A DNA stretch of 64,000 bases, taken from positions 1 through 64,000 of the forward strand of contig NZ_JAALLN010000015.1 of assembly GCF_011751075.1 (NCBI RefSeq). The letters run 5' to 3'. The stretch is from Flavobacterium poyangense. GTDB taxonomy: Bacteria > Bacteroidota > Bacteroidia > Flavobacteriales > Flavobacteriaceae. Shown here piece by piece: positions 31,701-38,600 of this stretch. Each line of letters opens with the position of its first letter. Position 1 is the stretch's first letter. Made by a program: the position numbers and the translations under genes. The notes under the pieces were generated by a model. That model saw nothing but the letters and a program-made list of their open reading frames with translations, made no database searches and had not been told where the DNA came from.

Positions 31701-33174
31701 TACCAAAATGTGCTGCCATATTCTCTGCAAACCTGAAGCTATAACGGTTGCTATTGAAAACCAAATTGAGGTTTAATTCGTCATTAAACTCGTTAAAGGT
31801 AAACTCAAGATCAAACTTGCTAAGTACTTTTTCTTCAAGTGTATAATCCTGAATATCTAAACCTCCAATACGATGTGATTTTTTTTCAAAATTATCTATA
31901 TTTTCGAGTGTTAAGAGGGTATCGAATAATGGATTTCTATTGGCTTCTCTTTTAATGTTCAGGTTCTCCACCAACTCGTCAAACGGATATATCTGGTGCT
32001 CAAAGGCTCCTAAAGTTACTGCTCTGACCTTAGACAAGAGGTCGATAAAACTGTCTTTTTCCTCAAATTGTGTTCGCAGAGCCAGCGTGTTGACATAAAA
32101 TCCGATCTGATTCTGTAAATCGGCATGTACTCGTCCCGCAATAGGACTTCCGATTACAATATCGCTTTGATTGGTGTATTTGTAAAACAACACATTCAAG
32201 ACACTTACTAAGCCCATAAACAAGGTACTTTCCTGCGATTTGCAAAGGGCTGAGAATTTCTTTAAAACCTCAGTATCAATCCTCTTGTTTATTGAATTAA
32301 CCTCAACAGTTTCATTTTCAAATTTTGTTGTATTAACAGGTAAATCTAAACAGGAAGTGTATCCTTCAAAGTGGTTCAGCCAGTAGCTTTTATGTTCTGA
32401 ATTTTGCTCTTCTCTAATCTGATTTTGTTGCCAAAGGGCATAGTCTTTATATTGAATCGGCAGTGGTTGTAGCGGATTTGCTCCTCCATTTAAAAAGGTA
32501 TTGTAAAAAACAAACAGTTCATTGACCATTAGCTCCATAGACCAGCCATCGCTCACGATGTGGTGAATCACCAAAACAAATACATAACTGTCAGCTGCAG
32601 TTTTTATTAAGGTTACACGAACTAAACAATCCTTTGCTAAATCAAACGGACGTTTGGTCTCTTTCTCCACAATAGTACGGAGCTTTTTATCGGAATAATT
32701 GGCACTCAAATCCAACTGCTGAATCTGAAAACCGAGGTATTTTATGCCCACTATTCGCTGTCTGATTTCGGCATCCGGTGTTTCGACAAAAACAGTTCTC
32801 AAAGATTCATGACGTTCCAGCGATGCTATAAAGGCATTCTGAAGTGCTTCTGTGTTTAAACTGCCTTTAAATTCGAGTACTCTGAAAATATTATACGCTG
32901 CGTTCTGGCTTTCTTGCTGACACAAAAGCCACAGCCTTCTTTGTGCCGAAGATATGGTATAGGTTTCCTGCTGCTCTAAAACGGGGATGCTTATATGACT
33001 GCTGCTTACGTTTTGTGAACGTTTAATAAAATCAATTATATTTTGTTTGTTTAATTTTATTTCTTCCAGCAATTCAGAAGTCATTACTCCTTTGGGAGCA
33101 TTTATATCAAGCTTCTCACCATACAAAGAGAGCTTTATATTTAGGGAATTTAATTTTTTGAGTAATGTTTGCAT
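16780..33174 (-). CDS. Giant NRPS: five C-A-PCP modules and a terminal thioesterase
   Basis: 5464 residues. Residues 1-50 are a TubC-type docking domain. Five C-A-PCP modules follow at a period of about 1035 residues, with PCP serines near 1050, 2084, 3118, 4159 and 5193. All five C domains keep HHxxxDG (HHIVSDG, then HHIIGDG four times). Codes read by eye: A1 and A3 D-A-E-H-V-G-E-V-T (no exact match remembered; the two acidic positions suggest a basic residue); A2 and A5 D-L-F-N-N-A-L-T-Y (remembered for Ala/Gly); A4 D-A-I-F-M-G-G-T-L (like branched-chain codes). The C-terminal thioesterase (about 5225-5464) has GWSAGG, Ser near 5312, and GEHYLML for the His. No epimerisation domain is present. 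The docking domain and position after the Orn-type module at 35687-41278 suggest that this protein finishes and releases the chain. Confidence 0.96.
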   Translation of the reverse strand: MQTLLKKLNSLNIKLSLYGEKLDINAPKGVMTSELLEEIKLNKQNIIDFIKRSQNVSSSHISIPVLEQQETYTISSAQRRLWLLCQQESQNAAYNIFRVLEFKGSLNTEALQNAFIASLERHESLRTVFVETPDAEIRQRIVGIKYLGFQIQQLDLSANYSDKKLRTIVEKETKRPFDLAKDCLVRVTLIKTAADSYVFVLVIHHIVSDGWSMELMVNELFVFYNTFLNGGANPLQPLPIQYKDYALWQQNQIREEQNSEHKSYWLNHFEGYTSCLDLPVNTTKFENETVEVNSINKRIDTEVLKKFSALCKSQESTLFMGLVSVLNVLFYKYTNQSDIVIGSPIAGRVHADLQNQIGFYVNTLALRTQFEEKDSFIDLLSKVRAVTLGAFEHQIYPFDELVENLNIKREANRNPLFDTLLTLENIDNFEKKSHRIGGLDIQDYTLEEKVLSKFDLEFTFNEFNDELNLNLVFNSNRYSFRFAENMAAHFGTILENVLTASQTPLAELHYLAPSEIKQLTVDFNPAKTVYPEDKTIVELFENQASATPDTIALVFEEVSLTYKELNEQSNALAHYLRKNYAVAPDDLIGIKLERSEKMIVVLLAILKSGAAYVPIDPSYPQERIAYIEKDSGCKIVIDEGVLEQFDTVQGEYFNSNPEKINQSADLAYIIYTSGTTGNPKGVMVAHNNVVNLITSQTKEFKVEANERILQASNLSFDASVEQIFLALLNGAALYVLPKRMLLDPIELERFLVENKITHFHCVPSVVSTVTPSEKFSLKRVVSGGDTCSEKLAASWGTICDFYNEYGPTETTVTSIEFLYRENAPFSIGRPIGNTQVYILSNALLVNPLGIWGKIYISGAGITRGYLNRDELTAEKFIDNPFISGIKMYDTGDLGRWLADGTIEFLGRDDHQVKIRGFRIELGEIESSLLQFSEAIKQGVVEPKEVNGEKILVAYYVAETEIDKSEIRAYLQGKLPEYMVPAFYIALESIPLTANGKTDRKALPGISGEDRIRKEYVAPRNQTEEIIAGIWQEVLGIEQVGITDNFFELGGHSLIVGQIISRINKQLNQTVSFKNFFATATIEALCKVLNQDDYVAIPQTVNKESYPLSDSQYRLWILSQLENGSVAYNMPAAVKLTGDLDKAKFNETFKQLIQRHEILRTSFRNNSEGQIQQYITPKDQIDFAVTEEDFSNRNNQQQAVIDYLQEQNSLEFDLEQAPLIRASLIKLSEKEHIFFFSLHHIIGDGWSMQLVVTEVVKIYNAINENQAVALPELNIQYKDYAVWTTQKKAEEKYEKSKAYWLNQFSGKLPALVLPSFRKRPLVQTYNGDDRSYAFPQELLEKLKTFSRAQDSTLFMTLMAGIKTLLYRYTNEDDIIVGTPIAGRDHPDLENQIGLYLNTLAIRTRFEEGDDFLTILNKEKETLLNAYQHQDYSFDELAGSLNLKRDLSRSALFDVLVVLQNQTQLKNLANNTALTGLEAEEFILESKTAKVDVSFTFVETEQLQLTITYNTDIYDALFIEAIFGHLENLFTEITAHPEIAIEELDYLTVAEKTKVLADFNDTWAAFPQDKTMIDLFEEQVIKTPDAVAVVFEEKVLTYNELNKQANQLGHYLRAHYNIATDDLIGIKLNRSEKMIVTLLGILKSGAAYVPIDLAYPEERIAYIEQDSNSKIVIDETVLELFYNNRDQQADSNPERTNTANDLAYIIYTSGTTGNPKGVMIEHRNAVALIYWSQAEFDSTKFDTVYAVTSYCFDLSVFELFYTLSTGKRIKLLKNGLELKNHIETDKNTLVNTVPSVVNQLLDDGVSFESVGILNMAGEPISHNVIRRLPLDQVEVYNLYGPSEDTTYSTYFKIKKKEYVSVPIGKAISNSQVYILDSKLQVVTTGVYGKIYVAGAGVARGYLNKPELTKEKFVDNPFESGTIMYDTGDLGRWLPDGTIEFLGRKDHQVKIRGFRIELGEIETCLLQFSDQMKQVVVEPKEVNGEKVLVAYYAVEGETDKAEIKTYLRSKLPEYMLPSFYVVLDSLPLTPNGKTDRKALPEISGEDGIRNEYVAPRDQTEQKMAEIWQEVLGLEKIGITDNFFDLGGNSLTVAQVINRFGKELNKTVSFKDFFVNTTIESLSKVLNQDQYLAIPEATVSENYPLTGSQYRLWILSQLENGSVAYNMPSAVKLTGDLDIAKFNATFTQVIRRHEILRTSFKNDTEGQVRQYIKAADEVDFAVNEIDFTDHSNQQEAVLNYVQEQNNLAFNLEQAPLIRASLIKLSPKEHVFFFSMHHIIGDGWSMELLVTEIVKTYNAIVEGNTVDLPKLNIHYKDYAVWSNQKKEEQEYQKSKEYWLNRFKDEIPVLELPGFRPRPLVQTYNGADVSYQFSDAFSERLKSFSKEHDLTLFMTLMAGIKILFYQYTGQDDFIVGTPIAGREHPDLENQIGLYLNTLAIRTKFGGSDTLLEILNKEKEALLNAYQHQKYPFDELAGSLNLKRNLSRSALFDVLVVLQNQAQLNSFANQTMLTGLKAEPFNFENHSAKFDLTFTFVETQQVGLTITYNTDLYDSFFVERFFTHLENIWIGIMDNPLQLAKDLEYVSAFEQTQLTLDFNPAMTAYPEDKTITELFEYQVSVTPDAVALVFEDVKLTYKELNKRSNALGHYLRKNYAVAPDDLIGIKLERSESMIVVLLAILKSGAAYVPIDPSYPQERIAYIEKDSGCKLVIDDRVLEQFDAVQDTYSNSNPEIINESADLAYIIYTSGTTGNPKGVMVEHSNVVNLISSQTKEFKIEANERILQASNLSFDASVEQIFLALLNGAALYVLPKKTLLDAIELERFIAENKITHFHCVPSVVSTVTPSDKFSLKRVVSGGDTCSEKLAASWGTICDFYNEYGPTETTVTSIEFLYRQNAPFSIGRPIGNTQVYILGNTLQVSPLGIWGKIYISGAGITRGYLNRDELTSEKFIDNPFTAGTKMYDTGDLGRWLPDGNIEFLGRDDHQVKIRGFRIELGEIESSLLQFSDAIQQGVVEPKEVNGEKVLVAYYVAEAEIDKSEIRAYLQGKLPEYMVPAFYVALESMPLTANGKTDRKALPGISGEDRIRKEYVAPRNQTEEIIAGIWQEVLGIDQIGITDNFFEMGGHSLIIGQIINRLNKQLHKNVTFKNFFSNATIATLAEVLSQEEYEAIPQAVLMDSYPLTGSQYRLWVLSQFDNGSLAYNMPSAIKLMGTLDKAKFNETINLLIQRHEILRTSFRNERENEVRQFITPADQIDFAVTEMDFSHYSDQNGAVLSYLEEQNNITFNLEQAPLIRASLLKLKDNEHVFFFSMHHIIGDGWSTELIVTEVVRIYNAIVENQPVDLPELKIQYKDYSVWHNDKMKKEGYLKAKEYWLNQFSGTLPAIELPVFKKRPLVQTFNGDHKSHQFSEEFGKDIKAFAKENEATLFMVLMAGVKTLLHKYSGQEDIIVGTPIAGREHPDLENQIGLYLNTLAIRTGFEQGDDFARVLNREKETLLNAYEHQEYPFDELVGNLNLKRDLSRSALFDVVVVLQNQTQLNNLTNTTALTGLQVELFDFESTTAKFDLTFTFFEAEQLQLTITYNTAIYDGWFIEALLKHLENIYKEVIKNPKRAIATVDYLSKAEKTKIVTDFNNTQLDYPGDKTIVSLFEEQVADRPDAIAVVFEDTRLTYEELNKKANQLGHYLREEYKIIADDLVGIRLDRSEKIIIAIMAILKSGAAYVPIDSNYPQERIDYIEKDSACKLVIDEAVLAGFEKIKQAYSCSNLERINQPDDLAYIMYTSGTTGNPKGVMVGHRNVIRLVKPSFALPLDPDSVLLSTGSISFDATTIEYFGTLLNGAKLIIVQQDVQLNLDRLAEAIQTHQVNSIFMTASWFNQVVESKISLFETIANMMVGGDVVSPVHVQKVYDHYPAIKIVNGYGPTENTTLSTSYAITTKSYSTIPIGKPIPNSQVYILDDALQATAIGVIGKMYVSGDGVARGYLNKPELTAEKFIDNPFGTGTKMYNTGDLGRWLPDGTIEFLGRNDNQVKIRGFRIELGEIETCLLQFSDVIREAVVEAREVKGEKVLVAYYSTDAEIEKTAIRSYLQDKLPEHMVPAFYVALEQMPLTSNGKTDRKALPEISGEDRIRKEYVAPTNPNQQAIAEIWQEVLGIEKVGITDNFFELGGNSLIVAQVINRLGKELHKTVSFKSFFSSPTIELLFAELDQKEYSAIPPAAVMENYPVTASQNRFWILSQLEGGSLAYNMPAAIKLKGDLNTVEFKETFKRVIQRHEILRTSFKNNAEGQIRQYITPSEEVDFEVAVVDFTNMEEQEKAVSQYLLQQKNIAFNFEQAPLMSASLLRLSENEHIFFLNIHHIIGDGWSMELLVAEIVKTYNAIVNGSPVDLPHLNIHYKDYAVWINEATQQVKYEKSKAYWLNQFSGKLPALVLPSFRKRPLVQTYNGDDRSYAFPRALSEKLKTFSKEQDSTLFMTLMAGIKTLLFRYTNEHDIIVGTPIAGRDHPDLENQIGLYLNTLAIRTRFEEGDDFLTILNREKETLLNAYQHQDFSFDELAGSLNLKRDLSRSALFDVLVVLQNQAQLKNVANNTTLTGLEAEDFNLESKTAKVDVSFTFVETEQLQLIITYNTDIYDALFIEAIFGHLENLFTEITAHPEREVEELDYLTTGEKTKVLVDFNDTWAAFPQDKTMIDLFEEQVIKTPDAIAVTFEDTVLTYNELNKQANQLGHYLRAQYKIETDDLIGIKLNRSEKMIVTLLGILKSGAAYVPIDLAYPQERIAYIEQDSNSKIVIDETVLELFYNNRDEYADSNPERTNTANDLAYIIYTSGTTGNPKGVMIEHRNAVALIYWSQAEFDTTKFDTVYAVTSYCFDLSVFELFYTLSTGKRIKLLKNGLELKNHIETDKNTLVNTVPSVVNQLLDDGVSFESVGILNMAGEPISHNVIRRLPLDQVEVYNLYGPSEDTTYSTYFKIKKKEYVSVPIGKAISNSQVYILDSKLQVVTTGVYGKIYVAGAGVARGYLNKPELTAEKFIDNPFKSGTIMYDTGDLGRWLPDGTIEFLGRKDHQVKIRGFRIELGEIETCLLQFSDQMKQVVVEPKEVNGEKVLVAYYAVEDETDKAEIKAYLRSKLPEYMLPSFYVVLDSLPLTPNGKTDRKALPEISGEDGIRNEYVAPRDQTEQKMAEIWQEVLGLQQVGITDNFFDLGGNSISAINTIGRMNREFLTTYPLDLLFHHGSIGELVKYHVDTALNNAYYEYGNPEADHIIFAFPAISGYGNVYRELFHANEDWKFFAFNFIENEAEVTAYYANKINELQPQGAIILFGWSAGGTLSYDVAAYLTNTLNRKVSRIIMFDALVLDPELLTDEVLIGLHDPEKESEALMQEALLRAKEKQKSYLKYLRTVPYNNKVPTEVDLVKLSDAAYDKWEELFEKVNYVIGQGEHYLMLEGENLAYNKDLLNQVLGNILQTGNVLETASQD
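17600..19955 (-). repeat. Module 5 copy of a long duplicated segment (pairs with 26925-29280)
   Basis: This segment of about 2.35 kb, covering A5 and the second half of C5, is nearly the same in bases as A2 and the second half of C2, offset by 9324 bp (three modules). The similarity falls off upstream, in the first half of C5. Confidence 0.8.
23810..25410 (-). repeat. Module 3 copy of a duplicated A domain (pairs with 30015-31615)
   Basis: This segment of about 1.6 kb spanning PCP3 and A3 matches PCP1 and A1 at an offset of about 6204 bp (two modules). The specificity codes are identical, and most differences are single bases. Confidence 0.75.
26925..29280 (-). repeat. Module 2 copy of a long duplicated segment (pairs with 17600-19955)
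   Basis: This is the partner of the module 5 segment. It covers A2 and the second half of C2, with the same D-L-F-N-N-A-L-T-Y code. Long runs are base-for-base equal, for instance across the adenylation core motifs. Confidence 0.8.
30015..31615 (-). repeat. Module 1 copy of a duplicated A domain (pairs with 23810-25410)
   Basis: This is the partner of the module 3 segment, covering PCP1 and A1. The match fades within the linker to C1, whose sequence is distinct from C3. Confidence 0.75.
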
Positions 33175-33240
33175 GTTTTTTATTTAATTAATAGGGCAGT
33201 TCGTAAGGAGTACTGGTTTGTTTTTTCACTGACACAGCAT

Positions 33241-33257
33241 AAAAAGGGCTGCTGCCC
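33241..33257 (-). terminator. Weak terminator- or attenuator-like hairpin
   Basis: On the minus strand GGGC-AGCA-GCCC is followed at once by five T, starting 7 bases after the stop codon of the TonB receptor gene and about 70 bp before the giant NRPS start. The stem is only four G/C pairs, so it might tune rather than stop read-through. Confidence 0.35.
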
Positions 33258-33263
33258 ATAACT

Positions 33264-35648
33264 TTAATTTCCTGCTCTGGCTCTTTCATCCATATTACCG
33301 GTGTCTCTTTTTCTCACATTTACCTTTTTGTTTCCAAATTTGTAATTCACAGAAAGTTGTACCAGTCTGGTATCTGTATAATAGTTCGCATCTCTGTATA
33401 CCCCGTTTACGGTTGAATTAAACTTCATTTGATCGGTTTTGAAGATGTTGTTGCCTCTCAGCGTAATTCTTAAGTCTTTGTTGAGTAACAGATATTGAAG
33501 CGAAACCGAAGTTGAACTTGATAAATCTAAACGGTTTATCCCCCAGGTTCCTACAGGCATACACTCGAAATACAAATTAAACAACAAGGTTTTCTCTTTG
33601 TTTAAAATAAAATCATTATTCGTAGAAAAGTTAATGTAATAGCCGTCTACTCCTTTGGCCGGTATGTTAATCGTTTCAGAAGTAGAGTAACTCAAATCAA
33701 AGGTGGTGTAACTGCTCCACCAGTTCAACTTATCGAAAATGTAAAGCTCCGATATTCCATATCTTCTGATGTTAACCATATTTCTATTGGTCAAACGCAC
33801 ATTATACGTACCGGAATCGGGAAAACCGATCTGATTGTAGGCGTTGTCTTCTATATTGAAATAAAATTTCGTTTCGAGTTTTTTGTAGGCATAATTCAAC
33901 TCAAAATTATCAACTGTATAAGGTCTCAAAAAAGGATTTCCTTCAATCGTCAGGAATGGATTAATGTAAGTTACGTTGGGATTTAGTTCGGCAAAGTTTG
34001 GTCTCACAATCCTTCTGTTGTAATTGAATCCCCAGGTCGAATTTTCTCCTGCCTTATAGGAAATATTAACGGTAGGAAAAAGTTTTCCGTAATTATTTGT
34101 CACAGATTGAGCTAAATTGGCATTAAATGACTTGGTTTGTGTGGCTTCGTATCGTAAACCGAACTGCACTTCGAGATTGTTTTTAAATTTTTTATTTCCG
34201 GAAAAATAAACGGCCTGTATGTTTTCGTCGTACTCGGATTCGTTCGTGGTTCGTGGCATATCTTGTACCGGTGCAGCAACCAATCCGCTATTGAAGGCAG
34301 AAAGATCATTGGCTGTTTTTACAATAGTCACTTTTCCTCCAAAGCTCCAGTTTACTGCTTTTGTAGGCAGCTCAAAGTCAACCTTACCTGAAAAATTGGT
34401 GGTTTTCTGATCGTTAGAGTTAATCCCTCTGAAATATTGTCTCGAATACGGATTGTACTCGGTTATGGTTCCGTCATAAGGACGGGTATCTGTATTACCG
34501 AATTTAAAATAATCCAGATTGACAATCATTTTTTTCCCAATTGTATCCAATCTAAATTCGTTAAATATGTTTAGCGAATGAAAGGTTGCTTTCTGATCGA
34601 CATCTGTATCTGATAATACATTTTTTAAAACCGCATTTGAATCATAGTCGTTAACAACAGTATTTCCAGTCCTTAAGCCTTCTACCTGATTAAAATTGGT
34701 AATGTACTGAACTCCTGTGATCCATTTTGGACTAGCCGCATACTCGATATTCAGCACTCCGTTGGCTCTTTTGTAATCTCTTGCATAAATTTGATCCGAG
34801 TTCCATAATTCGTCCGGAAAATGTATTAAATCAGTATAGTTAAAAGTTTCTCCTCCTTTTCTGTAATTTACCGAAGCTGTTAAACTCAGCTTGTCTCTAT
34901 TGTACATGAAATTACTCGTAACAGCGCCTTCATCATCACTTTGACGGCGCAGGTAACTAGTTCCTAATGAAAGACTCGTTAAATCTTTTTTAGCTTTTTT
35001 TAGTTTAATATTGATTAAACCACTATTTCCTGCGGCATCATATTTAGCCGGTGGAGTCGTTATTACCTCAATACTTTTAATATTGTCAGCCGGAATTGAT
35101 TTTAATAAATTGGCTAATTCCTCACCTCCTAATTCAAGCAATTTATCGTCGAGCAAAACTCTTACAGAGCTTCTGCCGACCATCATAATATTGTCGTTTC
35201 GGACTTGCATTCCCGGTGTAATTTTTATGGCATCCAATGCATCTCCCCCTACGGTACTGATGGTGTTTTCGACATTAAAAACGAGTCGGTCAATTTTTCT
35301 TTCCACCACTTTTTTAGCTTTAGAAATGACAACGGTTTCTAGTACATTTGTCACATTTACTTTGATCGTTCCCGCATCAAAATCCGAATTTGCATCTATA
35401 TTCAAAGTATGTAAAAGTTCCTGATGCTGACGAATTTCCAGTCTGTAGGTCCCTTTCTCACATTCGATAAGAAACTCCCCTTTTTCATTGGTCAACTGAT
35501 TGATCACGGGAACAGATTTGTCTGAAAAAAGGGTAACCTCAGCAAATTCCAGAGGGCTGCTTTCTACTGTAACTACCTTTCCGGAAACTTTGACCTGGGC
35601 GCTTAATGCACTGCTCAACATAAATAAAACAAATAATAAACGATTCAT
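33264..35648 (-). CDS. TonB-dependent outer-membrane receptor
   Basis: 794 residues. A signal peptide (residues 1-18, ending ALSAQ) is followed by a carboxypeptidase-regulatory-like domain (about 19-95). A plug domain (about 105-225) contains the PPAKYDAAGNSGLINIKLK stretch typical of these receptors. A long beta-barrel reaches the C terminus. The family moves large substrates such as siderophores or peptides across the outer membrane using TonB energy. The gene is embedded between two megasynthase genes on the same strand (38 bp after one, about 90 bp before the next), so it is probably made with them and may take up the cluster product or a metal complex of it. A plug-less relative lies at 14928-16751. 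Substrate identity cannot be read from the sequence. Confidence 0.93.
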   Translation of the reverse strand: MNRLLFVLFMLSSALSAQVKVSGKVVTVESSPLEFAEVTLFSDKSVPVINQLTNEKGEFLIECEKGTYRLEIRQHQELLHTLNIDANSDFDAGTIKVNVTNVLETVVISKAKKVVERKIDRLVFNVENTISTVGGDALDAIKITPGMQVRNDNIMMVGRSSVRVLLDDKLLELGGEELANLLKSIPADNIKSIEVITTPPAKYDAAGNSGLINIKLKKAKKDLTSLSLGTSYLRRQSDDEGAVTSNFMYNRDKLSLTASVNYRKGGETFNYTDLIHFPDELWNSDQIYARDYKRANGVLNIEYAASPKWITGVQYITNFNQVEGLRTGNTVVNDYDSNAVLKNVLSDTDVDQKATFHSLNIFNEFRLDTIGKKMIVNLDYFKFGNTDTRPYDGTITEYNPYSRQYFRGINSNDQKTTNFSGKVDFELPTKAVNWSFGGKVTIVKTANDLSAFNSGLVAAPVQDMPRTTNESEYDENIQAVYFSGNKKFKNNLEVQFGLRYEATQTKSFNANLAQSVTNNYGKLFPTVNISYKAGENSTWGFNYNRRIVRPNFAELNPNVTYINPFLTIEGNPFLRPYTVDNFELNYAYKKLETKFYFNIEDNAYNQIGFPDSGTYNVRLTNRNMVNIRRYGISELYIFDKLNWWSSYTTFDLSYSTSETINIPAKGVDGYYINFSTNNDFILNKEKTLLFNLYFECMPVGTWGINRLDLSSSTSVSLQYLLLNKDLRITLRGNNIFKTDQMKFNSTVNGVYRDANYYTDTRLVQLSVNYKFGNKKVNVRKRDTGNMDERARAGN

Positions 35649-35686
35649 TCTTAATTTTTTAAAATATTAATATTTAGATAAAAAAG

Positions 35687-38600
35687 TTACAAAGTGAAAT
35701 TTTCACTTTCTTCAACAGAGACATCCCCTTTCTCGCAGGTACTATAGGCTATAGTGTTTTCCAGCAACAATGCCAAGTTCTCCAGGGTGGTATAGTCAAA
35801 CAAATCGACTATGGATAATTTTATATCAAATTGCCTGTGAATAATACTGATGAGTTTCGTTGCATTTAAACTATGCCCTCCTAATTCAAAAAAATCATCT
35901 GCCATACCGATAGTATCAATTCCGAGGACTTCCTGCCAGATCGCAACTAACTTCTCTTCGGTTTCATTTCTTGGCGCGATGTATTCTTTTTTTACGATAT
36001 CTTCCTCAGAAATCTCCGGTAGTGCCTTTCTGTTGACTTTTCCATTAGGCGTTAAAGGCAATACGTCCAGAATGCGATAAAACCCGGGAATCATAAAATC
36101 CGGCAGCTTGTCTAATAAAAAAGCCCTTAAAGCCGATTTATCTACCTCAGCTTCAGCTACCAGATAAGCAACCAATACTTTTTCGCCTTTATTGGTTCTC
36201 ACCTCAGCCACTACTTGTTTTAAAATGGGTGAAAACTGCAAAATGGTATTTTCAATTTCGCCCAACTCTATACGGTGGCCTCTTATTTTTACCTGATTGT
36301 CTTTTCTGCCCAGATATTCGATAGTGCCATCGGGCAACCATCTTCCTAAATCTCCGGTTTTATATATTCTTTTTTGGGCATCAAACGGATCTGTTACAAA
36401 CTTTTCCGCCGTTAAATCATCCCTTTTAAAATAACCACGTGCTAATCCGTCACCTCCAATTACTATTTCGCCAATCACGCCTTGAGGCACTAAATTCTGA
36501 TAGCCATCCAGTATTTTGATTTCGGTATTCGAAAAGGGTTTGCCAATTGGTGTAACTCCATTCAGCTCCGTTTTATAATCATCATAATACGTTGAATCAA
36601 TAGTAGCTTCGGTAACACCATAACTATTGATGATTTTCATCGTGTTTCCGTATCGGTCCTTTAAGTCGTTGTAGTCTTTATTGTTAAAACTGTCTGAACC
36701 AAAAATCAACAGTTTTAAGAAGCTGCAATCTTTCTCCTCACTTTTTATAAACTCCATTAACGGTAATAACAAAGCGGGAGTTCCCTCTAAAATGGATACT
36801 TTTTGTGCTTCCATTACTTCAAAAAGCTGTTCGGGATTTAGTTTGATATCGTTGGAACATACTATCATTTTACCACCCGTTAACAAAGACCTGCAAACGT
36901 CTCCCACGAATACGTCAAATGAAATACTGGCCAATTGCAGCAGATTGACTTCAAAGCGATCTAATTCGTAATGTTTTCTCCAATTTTCCGCAATGCTAAC
37001 CACACTAAAATGCTCAACCATTACCCCTTTTGGGTTTCCGGTGGTACCTGAAGTATAGATCACATAAGCTAAATCATGCGGCTGGTTGATTTTCTCAGGA
37101 TTAGTATTCGCATATTCATTCTTATCTCTTAAAAATAATGCTAAACTGTTTTCGTCAATTACAGCTTTAGCATCACTGTCCTTCTCTATATATTCGATTC
37201 TTTCTTGTGGATAATTCGGATCAATCGGCACATAAGCCGCTCCCGATTTTAGAATACCTAAGACAGCAACCACCATTTTCTCGCTTCGATCCAGTCTGAT
37301 TCCGATTAAATCTTCGGGTTTTATCGTGTATTTTTCCCTTAGATAATGACCTAATTGGTTGGCCAGTGTATTAAGTTCACGATAGGTTAATTCATTGTCT
37401 TCAAATACAACAGCAATGTTATCCGGTGTTTTTTCGACTTGCACTTCAAACAGGTCTATCATCGTTTTATCTGCCGGATAATCCCTTTTCAGTTCGTTAA
37501 ATTCATTTACGATCTGATTGTGTTGTTTATCGTTTAACATGGAATGTTGAGAAATCTTTTCCTCCGGCAATGCTATAAACTGTTCCAGCGAATAGAAATA
37601 AGAATCCAATAACGAATCCATAAATGCAGAACCAAATACAGCTGTTTTGTATTCCAGCTCCAGCTCTATAAAATCCGGGGCCTCGTAGAAATTAAATGTC
37701 ATGTTAAATCTCGAAAGCTGCTCTGCCAGATTGGTGTCCATAACAATATCAAACGGCAAGTCGCCTCTGCTAAGCAGTCCCGCTCTGTTGTCCTGATTCT
37801 GCAGCACGACAAGCACATCAAAGAAGGCTTGTTTGTTAACCACTTTCAAATCATTCAATATTCTGTCGTAAGGATAGATCTGATATTCTAGAGCTTTATT
37901 TATGCTTGCTTTTTCTTCAGACAAACAGGCTGTAAAACTTTTATCATGGTCTACTTCGACGTAGATAGGCAAGGTATTGATAAACATCCCGATAGTCGAT
38001 TCAAACTCTTTTTTAACGCGTCCGGAGATTGGTGTTCCGATCACAAAATTCTCCTGAGACACCCGATACAGAAAGGCTCGTACTGAGGCCATTAAGACCA
38101 CAAACAATGTGGTTCGGTTCTTACCTGCCAAATCATTCAGCTTATTTCGCAGCTGTTCGTTTATCACATATTTTATTTTTGCCCCTTTATCTGTTTCCGG
38201 GTTTGGATTGCCTAATTGCAGGTTGGAGTTAATGTCTTTTAATTTATCTTGCCAATACAATTGGCAGGACTCCATTTTTTCAGGAGCTAAACTTTCCTTT
38301 AGCCAGGCCAGATACTCTAAATAATCACTTTTGTTGTATTCGGGAGTATAGTTTTTGTTTAGAATTTGCTGGTAAATGGTCACAAAGTCTTTGACAAAAA
38401 TTCCTACGGACCAGCCGTCAAAAATAATGTGGTGAAAAACAAAAATAAGTTTATACTTGTCCTGATCCGACTGTAGTAAGGTTGCCTTAAACAATGGTCC
38501 TTTTTCTAAGTCAAACCTGAATTTTTTTGCCTCTTCTTTTTTTATTTCTACAGCTGAAACTTCCGTTTCGGATTCAAGAACAAAAAATTCATCAATGTTA

